This document shows, piece by piece, positions 63,555-64,000 of a stretch of DNA of 64,000 nucleotides. The stretch spans positions 62,001 through 126,000 of the forward strand of contig JAIUOF010000007.1 of the NCBI GenBank assembly GCA_020161355.1, given 5' to 3'. Source of the stretch: Bacteroidota bacterium (lineage in GTDB: Bacteria; Bacteroidota; Bacteroidia; Cytophagales; Spirosomataceae). The stretch's first letter is position 1. Every line of letters starts with the position of its first letter. The notes under the pieces were generated by a model. The model did not search any database. It was not told the DNA's origin and saw only the letters and a list, made by a program, of their open reading frames with translations. The position numbers and the translations under genes were made by a program.

Positions 63555-64000
63555 TTACTTATAGCCAATTGGTTTTATAAAAAATGAATATTCATAGTTC
63601 TGATAAGGAACCTGATATTTTTTCTGAGTGATGCGACCCCAACTGTCTTCACAACCCAAACCGGCCTGTACCAAATCTATGCACAAGTTTACAGCATCAG
63701 ATTTTTTGAGGTCAGCAGGGTGACGGTTGATTTTTTGGGTACCTTCATCCATTTCCTCTATTGTATAATTCAATGCCGACATTGATAATGGCTGATTGGA
63801 ATAAAACTTGAGTCCTGATTTATCTTTGTTAATCTGTTTCCACCATCTTACATCAGTCTTATTTCCTGTTTCCTGTGGCCTGATATATGGATAAAACTGC
63901 TCAGCTACGGTTTGGCGGTAAAGATTTACAAATGTATTGCTGTTGCGGTCGTTGTAATTTTCGACCGGGCCTCTTCCGAAAAATTCGATTTGATCAAAAT
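63555..64000 (-). CDS. GH2 beta-galactosidase, C-terminal part (5' end beyond window)
   Basis: The last 148 residues of a glycoside hydrolase family 2 enzyme of the LacZ type. The small-chain domain is recognised from FFGRGPVENYNDRN at the edge, then QETGNKTDVRWWK and LCIDLVQAGLGCEDSWG near the end. The catalytic acid and nucleophile lie in the missing part. It should cleave terminal beta-galactosides, most likely after export. Confidence 0.88.
   Translation of the reverse strand, partial: FDQIEFFGRGPVENYNDRNSNTFVNLYRQTVAEQFYPYIRPQETGNKTDVRWWKQINKDKSGLKFYSNQPLSMSALNYTIEEMDEGTQKINRHPADLKKSDAVNLCIDLVQAGLGCEDSWGRITQKKYQVPYQNYEYSFFIKPIGYK

Noticed and set aside
1..64000. tRNA, rRNA or CRISPR loci
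   Set aside because: No T-arm-like GTTCGAATC with matching acceptor stem, no rRNA-like stretch and no regularly spaced repeats were found by eye in the gaps.

Overview
The window is chromosomal DNA from a member of the Bacteroidota, most likely of the order Cytophagales (inference). The reasons are low GC, absence of Shine-Dalgarno sites, several promoters of the Bacteroidota form (TTTG, about 19 bases, TAnnTTTG), and family-typical proteins: a DUF4290-murA pair, a SecA of about 1,100 residues, DUF5686 and PorT-like outer-membrane proteins, DUF4230, a PafA-type phosphatase, a Rho with a long N-terminal insert and a membrane-bound helix-hairpin-helix protein. No rRNA, tRNA, CRISPR array, prophage or transposase was seen.

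Layout. 1-5630: end of a histidine phosphatase gene, a hotdog thioesterase, a PorT-like barrel, a patatin lipase, an MFS transporter and a PafA phosphatase. 5668-8363: four small genes (HMA-like, PhnB-like VOC, unknown, SRPBCC) divergent from a GlxA-type AraC regulator. 8417-18595: M16 protease, DUF4290-murA, CPBP protease, an orphan lipoprotein and an orphan barrel protein, dusB. 18711-19217: a GxxExxY gene enclosed by a 19-bp inverted repeat, placed just behind the secA terminator. 19259-25878: secA, then a CcmF heme lyase translationally coupled to a DUF4230 protein. 26120-30363: secreted thioredoxin, GroES-like protein coupled to a D-threonine-aldolase-like enzyme, and a large secreted LamG protein.

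30382-35166: VOC protein overlapping a DUF433/DUF5615 toxin-antitoxin-like pair, the NAD(P)HX repair enzyme Nnr, then a two-domain VOC protein, a HipA-family kinase and DUF3037 in one tight unit. 35271-41489: rplS with a near-perfect promoter, dapF, rho, an OmpA-like protein, the membrane HhH protein, kdsC and a membrane LytTR regulator. 41656-45460: periplasmic FKBP and Prc protease, polyprenyl diphosphate synthase. 45735-48332: a hairpin leader and hisH-hisA-GNAT-hisF. 48675-53554: lon, a saccharopine-dehydrogenase-like enzyme, an A-type Fe-S carrier and a YiiX-like hydrolase. 53564-59155: DUF5686 barrel, two GT2 glycosyltransferases and a WbsX protein, probably a surface-glycan cluster. 59316-64000: short direct repeats, mce, mutS, a 56-residue acidic gene, a membrane-anchored unknown and the 3' part of a GH2 beta-galactosidase.

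Most of the window is housekeeping: wall precursors (murA, dapF), LPS (kdsC), translation, secretion, proteolysis, repair and histidine synthesis. The accessory content is small and sits mainly at 5.7-8.4 kb, 18.7-19.2 kb and 30.4-35.2 kb. I found no clear, wholly new multi-gene system. The best candidates are the inverted-repeat GxxExxY cassette, the HipA-like kinase/DUF3037 unit and the GlxA-controlled four-gene cassette. Where a TTG lay upstream of a better start, I moved the start to the ATG or TTG that fits a signal peptide or the family's usual N-terminus.
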